DNA from: Fructobacillus papyrifericola
GTDB taxonomy: Bacteria > Bacillota > Bacilli > Lactobacillales > Lactobacillaceae
Reading direction: 5' to 3'
Length of the DNA: 64,000 nucleotides
Assembly: GCF_018437235.1 (NCBI RefSeq)
Contig: NZ_JAAMFJ010000001.1
Span: forward strand, 434,001-498,000
Shown here: piece after piece, positions 42,902-52,760 of the stretch
Layout: every line of letters starts with the position of its first letter
How positions within the stretch are numbered: the stretch's first letter is position 1
Notes under the pieces: model-generated
Databases searched by the model: none
What the model was told of the DNA's origin: nothing
The model's input: only the letters and a program-made list of their open reading frames with translations
Position numbers and translations under genes: made by a program

Positions 42902-42929
42902 AAAAAAACACCCCGGAGGGTGTTTTTAG
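42902..42929 (-). terminator. Terminator of hup
   Basis: AAACACCC-TCCG-GGGTGTTT with T tract on the minus strand. Confidence 0.87.
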
Positions 42930-42935
42930 AAGGTT

Positions 42936-43211
42936 TTACTTAACTGCTTCCTTCAATGCCTTACCAGGCTTGAATGCAGGAACCTTTGATGCAGGAATTT
43001 GGATTTCTTCCTTCGTTTGTGGGTTGCGTCCCTTGCGGGCTGCACGTTCACGAACTTCGAAGTTACCAAAGCCGATCAATTGAACCTTTTCGCCCTTCTT
43101 CAAAGCGTCTTCAATTGATGACAATACGGCTGCAACAGCCTTATCAGCATCCTTCTTAGTTAAACCAGTCTTCATTGCGACTGAGTCGATCAATTCTTGC
43201 TTGTTTGCCAT
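42936..43211 (-). CDS. hup: DNA-binding protein HU
   Basis: 91 residues: [32 protein letters not shown] (dimer helices), [24 protein letters not shown] (saddle and start of the DNA-gripping arm), [20 protein letters not shown]. It compacts the nucleoid. The gene has its own promoter and terminator and lies next to der, as in other lactic acid bacteria. Confidence 0.97.
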   Translation of the reverse strand: MANKQELIDSVAMKTGLTKKDADKAVAAVLSSIEDALKKGEKVQLIGFGNFEVRERAARKGRNPQTKEEIQIPASKVPAFKPGKALKEAVK

Positions 43212-43239
43212 TCCTAATCTCCTTGCAAAAAATTAATTT

Positions 43240-43268
43240 AGAATACCTGCTGATGTGACAACCGTCAA
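43240..43268 (-). promoter_or_regulatory. hup promoter
   Basis: TTGACG (43263-43268), 17-base spacer, TATTCT (43240-43245), 29 bases before the start codon. Confidence 0.75.
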
Positions 43269-43392
43269 CAGGCTGGGAACGCTACCGTAGCAACTTCCAT
43301 ATGACAAGCTTAGCACAACTAAATTAAAATGTGTAGGAAAAAACGTGAATTTAATACTTGAAATGTTAATTTAACGGGCTTTCAAGAGGAAT

Positions 43393-44703
43393 TTACTTCC
43401 GCTGACGAATAATCAGCTTAATTGGCGTACCAGAAAAGTCAAAGGCGGAGCGAATCTGGTTCTCTAAGAAGCGCTGGTAGGAGAAGTGCATCAACTCCAC
43501 GTCGTTGACAAAGACCACAATTGTTGGCGGTGCCACGGCCACCTGTGTGGCGTAGTAAACGCGCAAACGTCGACCATTATCAGACGGTGCCGGATTGGTT
43601 GCCAACGCATCCATCAAGACGTCGTTTAGCATGGATGAGGAAATCCGCTTTTGGTGGTTCTCGTTGACGGCCAGAATCATGTCTGGCAAGCGATCCAAGC
43701 GCTGCTTGGTCTTAGCCGACACAAAGACAATCGGTGCGTAATCCAAGAACTTGAAACGGTCGCGAATCACGTTCTCAAAGTCCTGCATCGTGTGGGTGTC
43801 CTTTTCAATGGCGTCCCACTTGTTAACGACAATGACCAGGGCCTTTCCAGCATCGTGGGCATAACCGGCCACGTGCGTGTCCTGTTCACGGATTCCCGTT
43901 TCGGCATCCAAGACCATCAAGACGACTTCGGAGTCGTCAATGGCCTTCATGGCCCGCATCACGGAATACTTTTCCGTGTTTTCATAGACCTTGCCTCGCT
44001 TACGAATGCCGGCCGTATCGACCATGACGAACTCGTCCCCTTCCGGAGTCATGAAGCGGGTGTCAATGGCATCGCGGGTCGTTCCTTCGATGTTTGAGAC
44101 AATCATCCGGTCCTCGCCCAAGATGGCGTTAACAATCGATGACTTTCCAACGTTTGGACGGCCGATGATGGAGAAGCGAACCGCTTCATCATCTTGGACG
44201 GCCGCTTCATCTGGGAAGTGCTTGACGACCTGGTCCAAGACATCACCCAAACCAATTCCGTGTGAACCAGAAACGGGATAGGGATCGCCTAAGCCAAGGG
44301 AGTAGAAGTCATAGATATCAGCCCGCATTTCCGGGTTATCGACTTTGTTAACGGCCAAGACGACGGGCTTGTCCGTTCCGTACAAGAGGTTGGCCACGGC
44401 CTGATCATCGGCCGTCAGCCCCTCTCGACCAGAGACAACCATGACAATCACGTCGGCCTCATCAATGGCCACTTCCACCTGACCACGAATTTCAGTCAGA
44501 AACGGGGCGTTCCCCATTTCCAACCCTCCCGTGTCAATCACGCGAAAGTCATAGTTCAACCATTCAGCACGTGCGTACAAACGGTCACGGGTTACTCCTG
44601 GCATGTCTTCGACAATGGCCATTCGTTCCCCAACGATTCGGTTAAAGAGCGTTGACTTACCGACGTTTGGTCGGCCGACAACAGCTACAACTGGTGCTGC
44701 CAT
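43393..44703 (-). CDS. der: Ribosome-assembly GTPase Der (EngA)
   Basis: 436 residues from the ATG at 44703 (GGAG upstream). Two tandem G domains: GRPNVGKST (about 10-18), DTGG, NKVD; then GRPNVGKSS (about 180), DTAGI, NKWD; and a KH-like C-terminal domain. It supports 50S subunit maturation. It follows rpsA on the same strand with a terminator-like hairpin in between. Confidence 0.96.
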   Translation of the reverse strand: MAAPVVAVVGRPNVGKSTLFNRIVGERMAIVEDMPGVTRDRLYARAEWLNYDFRVIDTGGLEMGNAPFLTEIRGQVEVAIDEADVIVMVVSGREGLTADDQAVANLLYGTDKPVVLAVNKVDNPEMRADIYDFYSLGLGDPYPVSGSHGIGLGDVLDQVVKHFPDEAAVQDDEAVRFSIIGRPNVGKSSIVNAILGEDRMIVSNIEGTTRDAIDTRFMTPEGDEFVMVDTAGIRKRGKVYENTEKYSVMRAMKAIDDSEVVLMVLDAETGIREQDTHVAGYAHDAGKALVIVVNKWDAIEKDTHTMQDFENVIRDRFKFLDYAPIVFVSAKTKQRLDRLPDMILAVNENHQKRISSSMLNDVLMDALATNPAPSDNGRRLRVYYATQVAVAPPTIVVFVNDVELMHFSYQRFLENQIRSAFDFSGTPIKLIIRQRK

Positions 44704-44725
44704 AATCTGCTCCTTTCTTTTCAAT

Positions 44726-44754
44726 AAAAAAAGACTGGCAAGCCAGCCTTTTTA
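44726..44754 (-). terminator. Hairpin between rpsA and der
   Basis: AAGGCTGGC-TT-GCCAGTCTT with seven T bases on the minus strand. It may act as a partial terminator between two otherwise linked genes. Confidence 0.75.
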
Positions 44755-44761
44755 TGTCATC

Positions 44762-45952
44762 TTACAACTTGTCGCCGAACAGGTCGCCCAAAGTAGCGGC
44801 ACCTTCATCGTCTTGTTGGTAAGCTGCAACGTCGGCACGTGAAGCACCGTTTGAGTCTTCGTGATCTTCACGCTTGTTAGCAGGCTTTTCTTCCAAAGCC
44901 TTCATTGACAATGAGATACGTTCTTCTTGTGGCTTAACGTCCAAGACCTGTACCTTCACCTTGTCACCTGACTTCAAAACGTCAGCTGGGTTTTCAACAC
45001 GCTTGTGTGAAATTTGTGAAACGTGAACCAAACCTTCGATACCAGGGAAGATTTCAACGAATGCACCGAAGTCCTTGACACGCTTAACCGTTCCTTCAAG
45101 GACAGTACCAGCTGGTGCCTTTTCAGCAACTTCGTCCCATGGTCCAGGCTGCGTTGCCTTGATTGACAATGAGATACGGCCACGTTCAGTGTCCAAGGCC
45201 AAGATCTTAACGTTAACCTTTTCACCCTTTGACAAAACGTCGGCTGGGTTCTTCACACGGTCGTGTGAGATTTCTGAAACGTGAACCAAACCATCAACGC
45301 CGCCCAAGTCAACAAAGGCACCGAAGTCAGTCAAACGAGCAACCGTTCCTTCAACAACTTCGCCAACGGCCAAGCGTGAGAAGGCTTCTTGCAACTTTTC
45401 GGCACGTTCTTGGGCTGCAACAGCCTTACGTGACAAAATCAAGCGAGCCTTGGCTGGGTCGATTTCGATTACTTCTGCCTTGATGTCTTGTCCCTTGAAT
45501 TGGTTCAAGTCAGAAACAAAGCGTTCTGCAACCATAGAAGCTGGCACGAATCCGCGGATTCCTGCAACGTCAACGATCAAACCACCGCGAACGGCGTTCA
45601 AAACAGTGGCGTCAACAACGTCACCTTCAGCAAATGAGAGCTTTTCCCATGCCTTACGTGCTTCCAAACGCTTCTTTGACAAGAGGTAAGCAACCCCTTC
45701 CTTGTCAGACGTTACGTTCGAAACAACAACCGTTTCGATTGAGTCTCCGACCTTCAAGTCGTCGGCCAAGTTTACGCTACGGTCGTCAGAATACTCACGC
45801 GCTGGCACAACTCCTTCTTCTCCGGTATGCAAACCAATAACCGCTTGGTTATCGTTGTCGATGGCCAAAACTTCACCAGTTACGACATCGCCTACCTTAA
45901 TTTGATCAGCACTTTCCAGAGCTGCTAATAATTCGCTGTTAGTATCATTCAT
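44762..45952 (-). CDS. rpsA: 30S ribosomal protein S1-like, four S1 domains
   Basis: 396 residues from the ATG at 45952 (AGGAGG 11 bases upstream). Four S1 repeats begin near residues 15, 105, 190 and 275 (e.g. GDVVTGEVLAIDNDN, VEGTVARLTDFGAFVDLGGVDGLVHVSEIS, LEGTVKRVKDFGAFVEIFPGIEGLVHVSQIS). The tail is acidic and low complexity. Gram-positive S1 homologues have four repeats rather than six. The 5' leader is long (about 150 bases) with a promoter at 46106-46135. Confidence 0.95.
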   Translation of the reverse strand: MNDTNSELLAALESADQIKVGDVVTGEVLAIDNDNQAVIGLHTGEEGVVPAREYSDDRSVNLADDLKVGDSIETVVVSNVTSDKEGVAYLLSKKRLEARKAWEKLSFAEGDVVDATVLNAVRGGLIVDVAGIRGFVPASMVAERFVSDLNQFKGQDIKAEVIEIDPAKARLILSRKAVAAQERAEKLQEAFSRLAVGEVVEGTVARLTDFGAFVDLGGVDGLVHVSEISHDRVKNPADVLSKGEKVNVKILALDTERGRISLSIKATQPGPWDEVAEKAPAGTVLEGTVKRVKDFGAFVEIFPGIEGLVHVSQISHKRVENPADVLKSGDKVKVQVLDVKPQEERISLSMKALEEKPANKREDHEDSNGASRADVAAYQQDDEGAATLGDLFGDKL

Positions 45953-46105
45953 GACGTCAAACGTCCTCCTACATTTACACTTATAAGAGTATTTTATCAG
46001 AGCTACCCCTTTTTTCCTAGTATTATTTAGAAAAAAGTCTGAGGTGACCCAGCTGCTTTTAACAAAAGGCTTTCGAAAAAAGCAAAGCACACACTTATTA
46101 CTACT

Positions 46106-46135
46106 ATTTTAGCAGGTCGCCCCCGCAAATCGCAA
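46106..46135 (-). promoter_or_regulatory. Possible rpsA promoter
   Basis: TTGCGA (46130-46135), 18-base spacer, TAAAAT (46106-46111), just past the cmk terminator. A second TAAAAT lies near 45993-45998. Confidence 0.45.
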
Positions 46136-46167
46136 GAAAAAAGCACCGGCTTATGCCTGGTGCTCTT
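46136..46167 (-). terminator. Terminator of cmk
   Basis: GAGCACC/GGTGCT arms with TTTTTT after them on the minus strand; the cmk stop codon lies in the loop. Confidence 0.75.
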
Positions 46168-46831
46168 CGATAATCGTTTTAATTTTAGCAACCACGTCGT
46201 CAATCCCAATCCCGGTCGTATCAACTTCGATGGCATCTTTTGCCTTTGTCAGCGGTGAAATGGCCCGGTGAGAATCCTTGTAATCACGTTCCTCGATTTC
46301 CTTTTTCAAAGTCTCCAAGTCAACGGCCATGCCCTTTTCCTTGTTTTCCTTGTAACGGCGTTCGGCCCGCTCGTCAACGGAAGCAACGAGGAAAATCTTT
46401 ACTTGGGCATTTGGCAAAACGGTCGTGCCAATGTCACGGCCATCCATGATGACTGGATTGCTTTCCGTCATTGCCCGCTGCTTGTCAACCATGTCCGTTC
46501 GTACGGCGGCGTAGGAAGAAACCAGTGACACGTTATTGGTCACTTCCGTCGACCGAATCGCTTCAGTCACTTCCTCCCCGTTCAAAAAGACACGTTGGAC
46601 CGGGTTGCCAGGCTTAAACTCGATGGTGATCTTTGGTAGCAAAGCCGTAATCCCGGCTTCGTCTTCATAAGAAAGACCCGCCTTCTTGGCCGCCACGGTC
46701 ACTGTTCGATACATGGCCCCGGTATCCACGTAAACAAAGTGGAGCTGGCTAGCCAGAATCTTAGCAATGGTTGACTTGCCAGCCGAGGCTGGGCCGTCAA
46801 TGGCAACTTGGAAAAAAGCGGGTTTTGTCAT
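46151..46831 (-). CDS. cmk: Cytidylate kinase
   Basis: 226 residues. P-loop [15 protein letters not shown] (11-25), [34 protein letters not shown], and the LID with [14 protein letters not shown]. Phosphorylates CMP and dCMP. It lies between a LysM protein gene and rpsA, the standard order in lactic acid bacteria. Confidence 0.96.
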   Translation of the reverse strand: MTKPAFFQVAIDGPASAGKSTIAKILASQLHFVYVDTGAMYRTVTVAAKKAGLSYEDEAGITALLPKITIEFKPGNPVQRVFLNGEEVTEAIRSTEVTNNVSLVSSYAAVRTDMVDKQRAMTESNPVIMDGRDIGTTVLPNAQVKIFLVASVDERAERRYKENKEKGMAVDLETLKKEIEERDYKDSHRAISPLTKAKDAIEVDTTGIGIDDVVAKIKTIIEEHQA

Positions 46832-46851
46832 GGTTAATCGACTACTTTCAA

Positions 46852-47358
46852 TTACTTAATCTTTAAGGATTGACCGGCGTATTGTGAATAGTTTTGAACC
46901 GTCAAACCAGGGTTCAAGTTCACAATGTTGGCTGGTGAAGTATTGTGGGTAATGGCGAAGTTATAAAGCGTTTGACCAGCGGCCAAAACAGCTGTATCGG
47001 CGTTCGCATTGGCTGCTGCATCTTGGTTGTCAGATGAACTGGCAGCCGCAGATGAACTGTCGGCTGAGGAAGTCATGTCATTAGATGAAGAAGCCTGTGC
47101 TGCTTGGCTATCAGCGTTAGAAGACTTTGTCGCCGCCTTCTTGTTTGCTGACTTGGTTGATGATGAGCTTGTCGTCTTTTCCAACTTTGGTTGGTTCTTG
47201 ACCATTCCATAGACTGGCGCAGAAGCCAGCAGGAACAGTGACAAGAAGACTAAGAAGACCAGCAAACCGCCGTAGTTCTTCTCTTCGCCCTGTTTCTTCT
47301 CTTTTTTAGGTCCGTCAAATCGGTTCTTTCGTGAAAGAACTGCACCTTCGTTATTCAT
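46852..47358 (-). CDS. LysM-domain membrane protein
   Basis: 168 residues from the ATG at 47358 (GGAGG upstream). A short basic cytoplasmic N terminus, one membrane segment ([21 protein letters not shown], about 31-51), a long Ser/Ala/Asp-rich spacer (about 65-120), and a C-terminal LysM repeat ([27 protein letters not shown]). It anchors in the membrane and binds peptidoglycan. Its place just upstream of cmk is conserved in Lactobacillales. Confidence 0.9.
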   Translation of the reverse strand: MNNEGAVLSRKNRFDGPKKEKKQGEEKNYGGLLVFLVFLSLFLLASAPVYGMVKNQPKLEKTTSSSSTKSANKKAATKSSNADSQAAQASSSNDMTSSADSSSAAASSSDNQDAAANANADTAVLAAGQTLYNFAITHNTSPANIVNLNPGLTVQNYSQYAGQSLKIK

Positions 47359-47428
47359 TGGGTATGCCTCCAATTTCTTCGTATTTTTAGTCTAACACGA
47401 ATCGGCCTTTCCAATTGATAACCTTTTC

Positions 47429-48016
47429 TTAAGGTCGCAACGTTTTCTTAAATGGTGAAAGCGCCTTTACCACCAGAAGGTTCACCGCTGTCCAAACGAC
47501 ACCCTGTAAGAGGTTGAATGGCAGGACCATGCCCCAGAGGTACACGTTTGTACCAATAAACTTGGCAATGTCAAAGTGTGCCAATGATGAATAAAGCGGG
47601 ATTCCCCAGACGATGTTGGTCACAACGCCCAAAACACCCATGAAGGCGATGGCCACGATAAAGGCCAAAGCCTTGCGGAAGGTATCGTTTGCCAGTTTTG
47701 ACTTGAACAGGTCAGCAAAAATCACGATGGCTAAGAGGTAGCCAAAGCCAACGATTAAGTTCATTGGCATGCCGATGTAGGTGTTCACCCCTTCGTTTAA
47801 GACAACCAGTTTCAGGATGGTCCGCAAGATGAGGACCAGACCAGCTGAACCAATACCATACCAGGAAAGCGCCAGGAAGGCCGGTACGATTGAAAAGTCA
47901 ATTTTCAAAAAGGATGCCGACGGCAGGATGGCCACTTTTGGAAAGATGGTCAGGGCAAAGGAAATTGCCGTCAGTGCCGAGAGGATGGTTAAACGTTTTG
48001 TCGCGTGATTTGTCAT
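47429..48016 (-). CDS. ribU: Riboflavin ECF transporter substrate-binding protein RibU
   Basis: 195 residues from the ATG at 48016 (AAAGGAG upstream); a longer in-frame reading into the riboswitch was rejected. Six membrane segments, with the RibU-like SALTAISFALTIFPKVAILPSASFLKIDFSIVPAFLALSWYGIG near the N terminus and NIVWGIPLY in the middle. It binds riboflavin and uses the common ECF module. It is under an FMN riboswitch. Confidence 0.94.
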   Translation of the reverse strand: MTNHATKRLTILSALTAISFALTIFPKVAILPSASFLKIDFSIVPAFLALSWYGIGSAGLVLILRTILKLVVLNEGVNTYIGMPMNLIVGFGYLLAIVIFADLFKSKLANDTFRKALAFIVAIAFMGVLGVVTNIVWGIPLYSSLAHFDIAKFIGTNVYLWGMVLPFNLLQGVVWTAVNLLVVKALSPFKKTLRP

Positions 48017-48039
48017 GTTTTTCTCCTTTTTTGACCATA

Positions 48040-48082
48040 AAAAAATGGCCTTGATCTCACGCGGGGCAAAATAAAGGCCAGC
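48040..48082 (-). terminator. Expression-platform terminator before ribU
   Basis: TGGCCTT (48046-48052) pairs with AAGGCCA (48074-48080); seven T-like bases follow on the minus strand. Confidence 0.82.
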
Positions 48083-48104
48083 CAAAAAAAGACTGTCTTT
48101 AAAC

Positions 48105-48228
48105 TTCTTCATACCCGACTGTACGGTCGGCTCTGGATTCTCACCAAATCAACTGCCAAAGCAGGTCACGGGCTTATCAGTTAAACTGCATCACCGCCGG
48201 TTGGGACTTGCACCCGACCCCGAAGTTT
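48105..48228 (-). ncRNA. FMN riboswitch (RFN element) of ribU
   Basis: The minus strand shows the RFN blocks CTTCGGGGTCGGGTGCAAG, TCCCAACCGGCGGTGATG, AAGCCCGTGACC, GATTTGGTGAGAATCCAGAG and CCGACCGTACAGTCGGGTATGAAG in order. FMN should turn ribU off. Confidence 0.95.
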
Positions 48229-48279
48229 TTTGTTCTTTCGAACGGTTTCTAGTTTAGCATATCCAAGTAAAAGTGCAAG

Positions 48280-48306
48280 AAAAAAAGAGCACTTTACCCT
48301 GCTCTT
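48280..48306 (-). terminator. Terminator of rluB
   Basis: AGAGCA-loop-TGCTCT followed by seven T bases on the minus strand. Confidence 0.82.
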
Positions 48307-48333
48307 GTATCGTATCTATAAAAGATAATGAAC

Positions 48334-49086
48334 TTACTTACGGCGCATGTACCGGTAGTCACCGTTCTTTAATCGCTTGACTTCATCGTGGGAAAGGTCC
48401 CGGTAATCACCTGCCTGCAACCCAAGCAAATCCAAAAAGGCGTAGCGGTCACGACGCAGCTTTTCGACTGGGTAACCAACCTTTTGCAACATGTCTTTGA
48501 CCTGGTGATTGCGCCCTTCGTGAATGGTCATCGTGATAAAGGAAACCTTGCGGTCCTGGTCGACTTTTTCAATGGCAACCCGGGCCGGTGCGGTCTTCTT
48601 ACCGTTTAAGACAATTCCACGCTTCAATGGGGCCAGGTCGGCCATGTTCGCCACACCCTTGACCTTTGCGGTATAGACCTTATCGACCTTGCCCTTGGGG
48701 TGCATGAGCTGGTTGGCCAAGTCCCCGTCGTTTGTCATGATCAAAGCGCCGGTCGTGTCGTAATCCAGTCGGCCAACCGGGTAAACTCGAGCATCGACAT
48801 CCGTTAGCAAGTCGACAACCGTTTGACGGCCCTTATCATCGGAAGCCGTCGTCACCACCCCGCGGGGCTTGTTTAGAAGGTAGTAGACCTTCTTTTCAGA
48901 ACCGTCCAGGGGCACGCCATCGACCTTGACTTCATCAGCCGAAGTCACCTTGGTCCCAAGCTTTGAAATTTGTTGGCCGTTAACGGCAACCCGACCCTCC
49001 AAAATCAGCTTTTCGGCGGCTCGTCTGGAGGCAATACCCGCTTGGGCAATCACCTTTTGTAAGCGTTCTTCCTTGTCATTTGCCAT
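48334..49086 (-). CDS. rluB: Pseudouridine synthase RluB
   Basis: 250 residues: N-terminal S4 domain (RLQKVIAQAGIASRRAAEKLILEGRVAVNGQ) and the RsuA/RluB catalytic domain with GRLDYDTTGALIMTNDGDLAN, where the Asp after GRL is catalytic. Modifies 23S rRNA. It follows scpB by 18 bases, as in most Firmicutes. Confidence 0.95.
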   Translation of the reverse strand: MANDKEERLQKVIAQAGIASRRAAEKLILEGRVAVNGQQISKLGTKVTSADEVKVDGVPLDGSEKKVYYLLNKPRGVVTTASDDKGRQTVVDLLTDVDARVYPVGRLDYDTTGALIMTNDGDLANQLMHPKGKVDKVYTAKVKGVANMADLAPLKRGIVLNGKKTAPARVAIEKVDQDRKVSFITMTIHEGRNHQVKDMLQKVGYPVEKLRRDRYAFLDLLGLQAGDYRDLSHDEVKRLKNGDYRYMRRK

Positions 49087-49104
49087 GGTGAACTCCTTTT
49101 TGAA

Positions 49105-49800
49105 TTACTCGGTTCTTTGATTTTCACTATTGTCAGTGGCTTGGCTGGTCGCTTCATTGTTTGAGGCAGTCTCTGCAGCAGCTTCAACACTTGCCTGCCC
49201 CGCTTTTGCAGAACCATCAGCGATGTCCCCCTCTTCATCAATTTCGTCGAAGAGTGCCAGTTCATCCTGCTGTTCGTCTGACAAAATCACGTCCTTGATG
49301 TCTGGCAATTCCGGCAGTTCCTCCAAGGAACCCAGGCCAAAGTAGTCCAGAAAGTCCGGGGTCGTTCCGTACAAAATGGGTCGGCCGACTTCTTCCTTGC
49401 GGCCCACGCCTTCAATCAACTGGTGTAGTTGCAGCTTTTGCAAAGTCCCGGCCGAACGCACACCGCGAATTTGGTCGATCTCCACTCGGGTGATTGGCTG
49501 TTGGTAGGCCACGATGACCAGGGTTTCCAACTGTGGCTGGGTCAGCTTCGTGTTGACCGGTAGGTCAAAGTAAGAAGAAACCAGTTTACCAAAGGCCGGC
49601 TTAGTGACAAGGACGTAGCGGCCATCGGCCGAGCGAATGGTCAGTGGTCCTTCGTTCTCGTTTAACTTCTGCCACAGTTCGTCAACCAGGGCTGGAATGG
49701 CCCCCTTTTCATATTCGGTTAGCTTGGCTAATTCGGCCGCTGACAGGCCGTCCTCCCCTGCCACAAAGAGCAGGGCTTCAATTTGATCAATCGCGTTCAT
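49105..49800 (-). CDS. scpB: Segregation and condensation protein B
   Basis: 231 residues. Two winged-helix domains (about 1-165), e.g. [21 protein letters not shown] and [35 protein letters not shown]. The C-terminal tail is long, acidic and low complexity. With ScpA it forms the kleisin part of the SMC complex. Overlaps scpA by 14 bases. Confidence 0.95.
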   Translation of the reverse strand: MNAIDQIEALLFVAGEDGLSAAELAKLTEYEKGAIPALVDELWQKLNENEGPLTIRSADGRYVLVTKPAFGKLVSSYFDLPVNTKLTQPQLETLVIVAYQQPITRVEIDQIRGVRSAGTLQKLQLHQLIEGVGRKEEVGRPILYGTTPDFLDYFGLGSLEELPELPDIKDVILSDEQQDELALFDEIDEEGDIADGSAKAGQASVEAAAETASNNEATSQATDNSENQRTE

Positions 49801-50548
49801 CGTTCACCGCTTTAATTAAAATTTCGTCTGATAAGTCCGCCTGCCAAATGGTCAACTTCTTTTCCTTGGACATTTCAAGCAATCCTAGAAAAGTCATCAC
49901 CAGATGGTCGACGTCATAGAGCCCGTCAAAGAGCTCGGTAAAAGTCATCGAAGCCGTCTTTGGCAGCGTTTGTAGCTTAGCCTCAATGGTCTTAATGCCA
50001 TCCCCAATCGTAAAGGATTCGGAACGGACCTGCCTGGTTCGTGGAACCAAGTCCCGCTGCCGGGCTAAGACGTTGTTAAAGGCCAGCTGCAAATCAACCA
50101 GAGAAAGGCCCGGTGCCAGTGTCAGCTGCCGCTCCTCCTCCGGCGTTTCATCCGCCAGGGCCGGCCGACCAAAGGACTGCATGCCAACTTCCTGCCGTTC
50201 ATCAAAGAAAGTCGCGGCCTGCTGGAAGCGTTGGTAGACCAACAGCCGGTTGATCAGTTCCTGCTTTGGATCCAGTCCCTCTTCGTCTGTTTGGTCCTCT
50301 TCGACTTCGGGCTGGGGCAGCAAGTCGTTTGACTTGAGCCGAATCAGTTTGGCCGCCATGACCAGGTATTCGGCCGCCACGTCCAACTGCATGGCCTGCT
50401 GGTCCTTAATAAAGGACAGATACTGCTCGGTCACCTGGGCAATTGGCAGGGCCAAAATATCCATTTCGTGCTTTTTAATCAGGTGTAAGAGCAGGTCCAA
50501 GGGCCCCTCAAAGTCCGTGATTTTAATTGTTAAATCCGCTTTATTAAT
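49787..50548 (-). CDS. scpA: Segregation and condensation protein A (kleisin)
   Basis: About 253 residues: [39 protein letters not shown] is the ScpA N-terminal domain that contacts SMC, and the C-terminal winged helix ends [16 protein letters not shown]. There is no ATG near the conserved start. The best choice is ATT at 50548, 8 bases after GGAG; a TTG at 50587 has a poor site. The start overlaps the ribT stop codon. Order ribT - scpA - scpB - rluB equals that of B. subtilis. Confidence 0.92.
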   Translation of the reverse strand: MNKADLTIKITDFEGPLDLLLHLIKKHEMDILALPIAQVTEQYLSFIKDQQAMQLDVAAEYLVMAAKLIRLKSNDLLPQPEVEEDQTDEEGLDPKQELINRLLVYQRFQQAATFFDERQEVGMQSFGRPALADETPEEERQLTLAPGLSLVDLQLAFNNVLARQRDLVPRTRQVRSESFTIGDGIKTIEAKLQTLPKTASMTFTELFDGLYDVDHLVMTFLGLLEMSKEKKLTIWQADLSDEILIKAVNDERD

Positions 50549-50900
50549 AGTGCTTTCTCCACTTATCAATGGCAGTTTGGGTATCAAAAGTCCCCATTAA
50601 AGTCTTATCGGGGTGCTGTTCTTGTAAATCGGTCAGCATCTGCGACTGAGTCGCCTTCTTCGGTGAGCCCGGGGTCACGATGACCCGGCGAACCAAGATG
50701 ACTTTGTCCTTGTAGAACTCATAGCCTAAAAGACCCGTGATTGGGTCGTGTGGCTCGTCTTGGAAGAAATAGAGAAAGTAATCGTCTTGCTCGTAGGTCT
50801 TCATCACCTCGTTCAAGTGATTGACGTCCTTTAGTTCGGGTACCAAAGAAAAAAGGCCCATGATGGTCTTTTCGTCGTCAGCTCTTGGTTGAATTAACAT
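50544..50900 (-). CDS. ribT: RibT-like GNAT-family protein
   Basis: 118 residues beginning MLIQPRADDEKTIMGLFSLVPELKDVNHLNEVMKTYEQDD, which is close to B. subtilis RibT, a small GNAT acetyltransferase-like protein. The GNAT core is shortened: FFQDEPHDPITGLLGYEFYKDKVILVRRVIVTPG, with no clear acetyl-CoA loop Q/RxxGxG/A. Its position just before scpA supports the assignment. No enzymatic function is proven. Confidence 0.8.
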   Translation of the reverse strand: MLIQPRADDEKTIMGLFSLVPELKDVNHLNEVMKTYEQDDYFLYFFQDEPHDPITGLLGYEFYKDKVILVRRVIVTPGSPKKATQSQMLTDLQEQHPDKTLMGTFDTQTAIDKWRKHY

Positions 50901-50908
50901 ATGCCCTC

Positions 50909-51796
50909 CTAAGCGCGGGGATGGAACTGGTCATAGACCTGCGTTAACCGTCCCTTTGAAATATGGGTGTAGATTTGGGTGGTGGAGATATCCGAATGAC
51001 CAAGAAGCTCTTGGACAATGCGTAAATCGGCACCGTTTTCTAGAATGTGGGTAGCAAAGGAATGGCGGAGCGTGTGCGGCGAAACATCCTTATGAATGTC
51101 GGCCTTTGCCACCAGCTGCTTAATTAAAAGCCAGACCCCCTGCCTGGAAATTGGCCGACCGTGATCGTTTAAAAAAATCTGATCGGCCTTCTGCTTCTTC
51201 AAAAGCTTTGGGCGACTATCCCGCAAGTAGGTCGACAGCCAGTCAATAGCCACCTCACCAATCGGAATAATTCGCTCCTTATCGCCCTTTCCAATCGTTT
51301 GAAGCAAGCCCAGGTCTAGGTGCAGGTCGTCTAACTTTAAGTGAACGAGCTCCGACACACGCAGGCCCGTGGCGTAGAGCAACTCGAGCAAAGCCTTGTT
51401 GCGAATTCCAAGCGTGCTCGTTAAATCCGGCACGGCTAACAGGCGGTCCACTTCCTCAACCGTTAAAACGGCTGGCAAGTGCTGGGCCTTCTTGGGCGGT
51501 TTGATTGTTTGCATCGGATCATGTGCGACCAGGTTTTCTTTTTTCAAATAGGCAAAGAACTTCCGGAGCGTCGTCACCATTCGGGCAATGGACGAATTGG
51601 CCCGGCCCTTTTCCCGTAGCTGGTTTAAAAAAGCGAGCACGAAGACGTGGTCCACTTGTGAAAGGCCCTTTTGCTGCTCTTCTAAAAAGCGAGCAAAGGC
51701 GTTCAAATCCTGCTGGTAGGCCTTGACCGTGTTGACCGAAAGGCCCCGTTCCACCTGAATGGCCCGGAGGTAGTCCTGCATTTCTGCCGTCAACAT
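50909..51796 (-). CDS. xerD: Site-specific tyrosine recombinase XerD
   Basis: 295 residues. N-terminal SAM-like core-binding domain (MQDYLRAIQVERGLSVNTVKAYQQDL) and catalytic domain with Arg (YATGLRVSEL), Lys, His-x-x-Arg (HTLRHSFATH), His (LLGHSDISTT) and Tyr (QIYTHIS). Acts with XerC (or alone) on chromosome dimers at dif. The ATG shares one base with the cvfB stop. Confidence 0.94.
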   Translation of the reverse strand: MLTAEMQDYLRAIQVERGLSVNTVKAYQQDLNAFARFLEEQQKGLSQVDHVFVLAFLNQLREKGRANSSIARMVTTLRKFFAYLKKENLVAHDPMQTIKPPKKAQHLPAVLTVEEVDRLLAVPDLTSTLGIRNKALLELLYATGLRVSELVHLKLDDLHLDLGLLQTIGKGDKERIIPIGEVAIDWLSTYLRDSRPKLLKKQKADQIFLNDHGRPISRQGVWLLIKQLVAKADIHKDVSPHTLRHSFATHILENGADLRIVQELLGHSDISTTQIYTHISKGRLTQVYDQFHPRA

Positions 51797-52683
51797 TAAT
51801 CCGCCAAGCCTTTTTCTGTCAGGCGAATACCATCGTCGACCTGTTCGATCAAGCGGTCCTTGTACAAACGCCCCAAAGCCCGCTTGAACTGGGACTTTGA
51901 AAAGCCGAACTGGGCCTTAATGGCTTCCGGTGCGGACTTGTCGTTAAAGGGCAGGAAGTGCTCGGCCTTGCGTTGCAGCTGCAACAGCAGGAACTGGGCA
52001 TCTTCGTCCATGACCTGGTAGGCCAATGGCTTTAGCGACAGGTTAACGACCCCGTGCTCGTTAACACCAAGCACCCGCACTTCGACCACTTCCCCAAGTC
52101 GTGGTTCCACTTCCCGTTGGGATGGGTGGATAAATCCTAAGCAATAGTTCTCCGTTAGAACAAGGGTCCCGACCAACTTGTTGCGGTAGACCGTGGCCTT
52201 AATCTTGTCGCCCTTCTTAATACCGGCACCGAGGCGGGCCTGGCGGGAGACGGCTTTGACGATGTCTTGCTGCGCCAACTGGCCCCAGAGACGGCCCTTG
52301 TTATCTTCTTTGATGGCCAAGAGCAGGCGATCGCCCTTCTTGGGCCACAAATCGTGAATGGTTGGCAAATCATCCAAGGAAACAACCAGGTCTTTATTGG
52401 CCAATCCGATATCAACAAAGACCCCGAGGTCGGAACGGCCCTGGACGACTTTGCCCCAGGCGTACTGATCCTTTTGGATGTCAGGCACGGCCTTGGTAAT
52501 CTGCAGCCGGTGGTCTTCGTTTTGATAGGCAAAGCCCGTAACAAAACCACCTAGCTTCAAAGGCTTTTCCAGCTCGTCCTTATCGATTTCATAAGTGTGG
52601 CCCCCGTCGACCTGGGCGTAAAAAAACTGCCCGTTCTCGTCGGTTACCTTGGCCTTAATGATTTGACCCAATCGTTCTTCCAT
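51796..52683 (-). CDS. cvfB: S1-like RNA-binding protein CvfB (YitL)
   Basis: 295 residues: three OB/S1-type domains (GQIIKAKVTDENGQFFYAQVDGG; GKVVQGRSDLGVFVDIGLANKDLVVSLDDLP; CLGFIHPSQREVEPRLGEVVEVRVLGVNEHGVVNLSLKP) and a C-terminal winged helix (FGFSKSQFKRALGRLYKDRLIEQVDDGIRLTEKG). CvfB affects virulence-gene expression in staphylococci through RNA. Here it is the promoter-proximal neighbour of xerD. Confidence 0.93.
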   Translation of the reverse strand: MEERLGQIIKAKVTDENGQFFYAQVDGGHTYEIDKDELEKPLKLGGFVTGFAYQNEDHRLQITKAVPDIQKDQYAWGKVVQGRSDLGVFVDIGLANKDLVVSLDDLPTIHDLWPKKGDRLLLAIKEDNKGRLWGQLAQQDIVKAVSRQARLGAGIKKGDKIKATVYRNKLVGTLVLTENYCLGFIHPSQREVEPRLGEVVEVRVLGVNEHGVVNLSLKPLAYQVMDEDAQFLLLQLQRKAEHFLPFNDKSAPEAIKAQFGFSKSQFKRALGRLYKDRLIEQVDDGIRLTEKGLAD

Positions 52684-52712
52684 GCTTTTTCTCCAAACTT
52701 CCTGTTTTCTAA

Positions 52713-52741
52713 GTCAAAAAAGTGGGTTGCCCCACCTTTCG
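52713..52741 (-). terminator. Terminator between yqeY and cvfB
   Basis: AAGGTGGG-GCAA-CCCACTTTTTT on the minus strand, just after yqeY. Confidence 0.85.
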
Positions 52742-52760
52742 TCTGACTCCGTTCTGATGC

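Noticed and set aside
43269-43392. Possible small RNA between hup and der
   Set aside because: No paired promoter and terminator are visible on either strand apart from the hup promoter.
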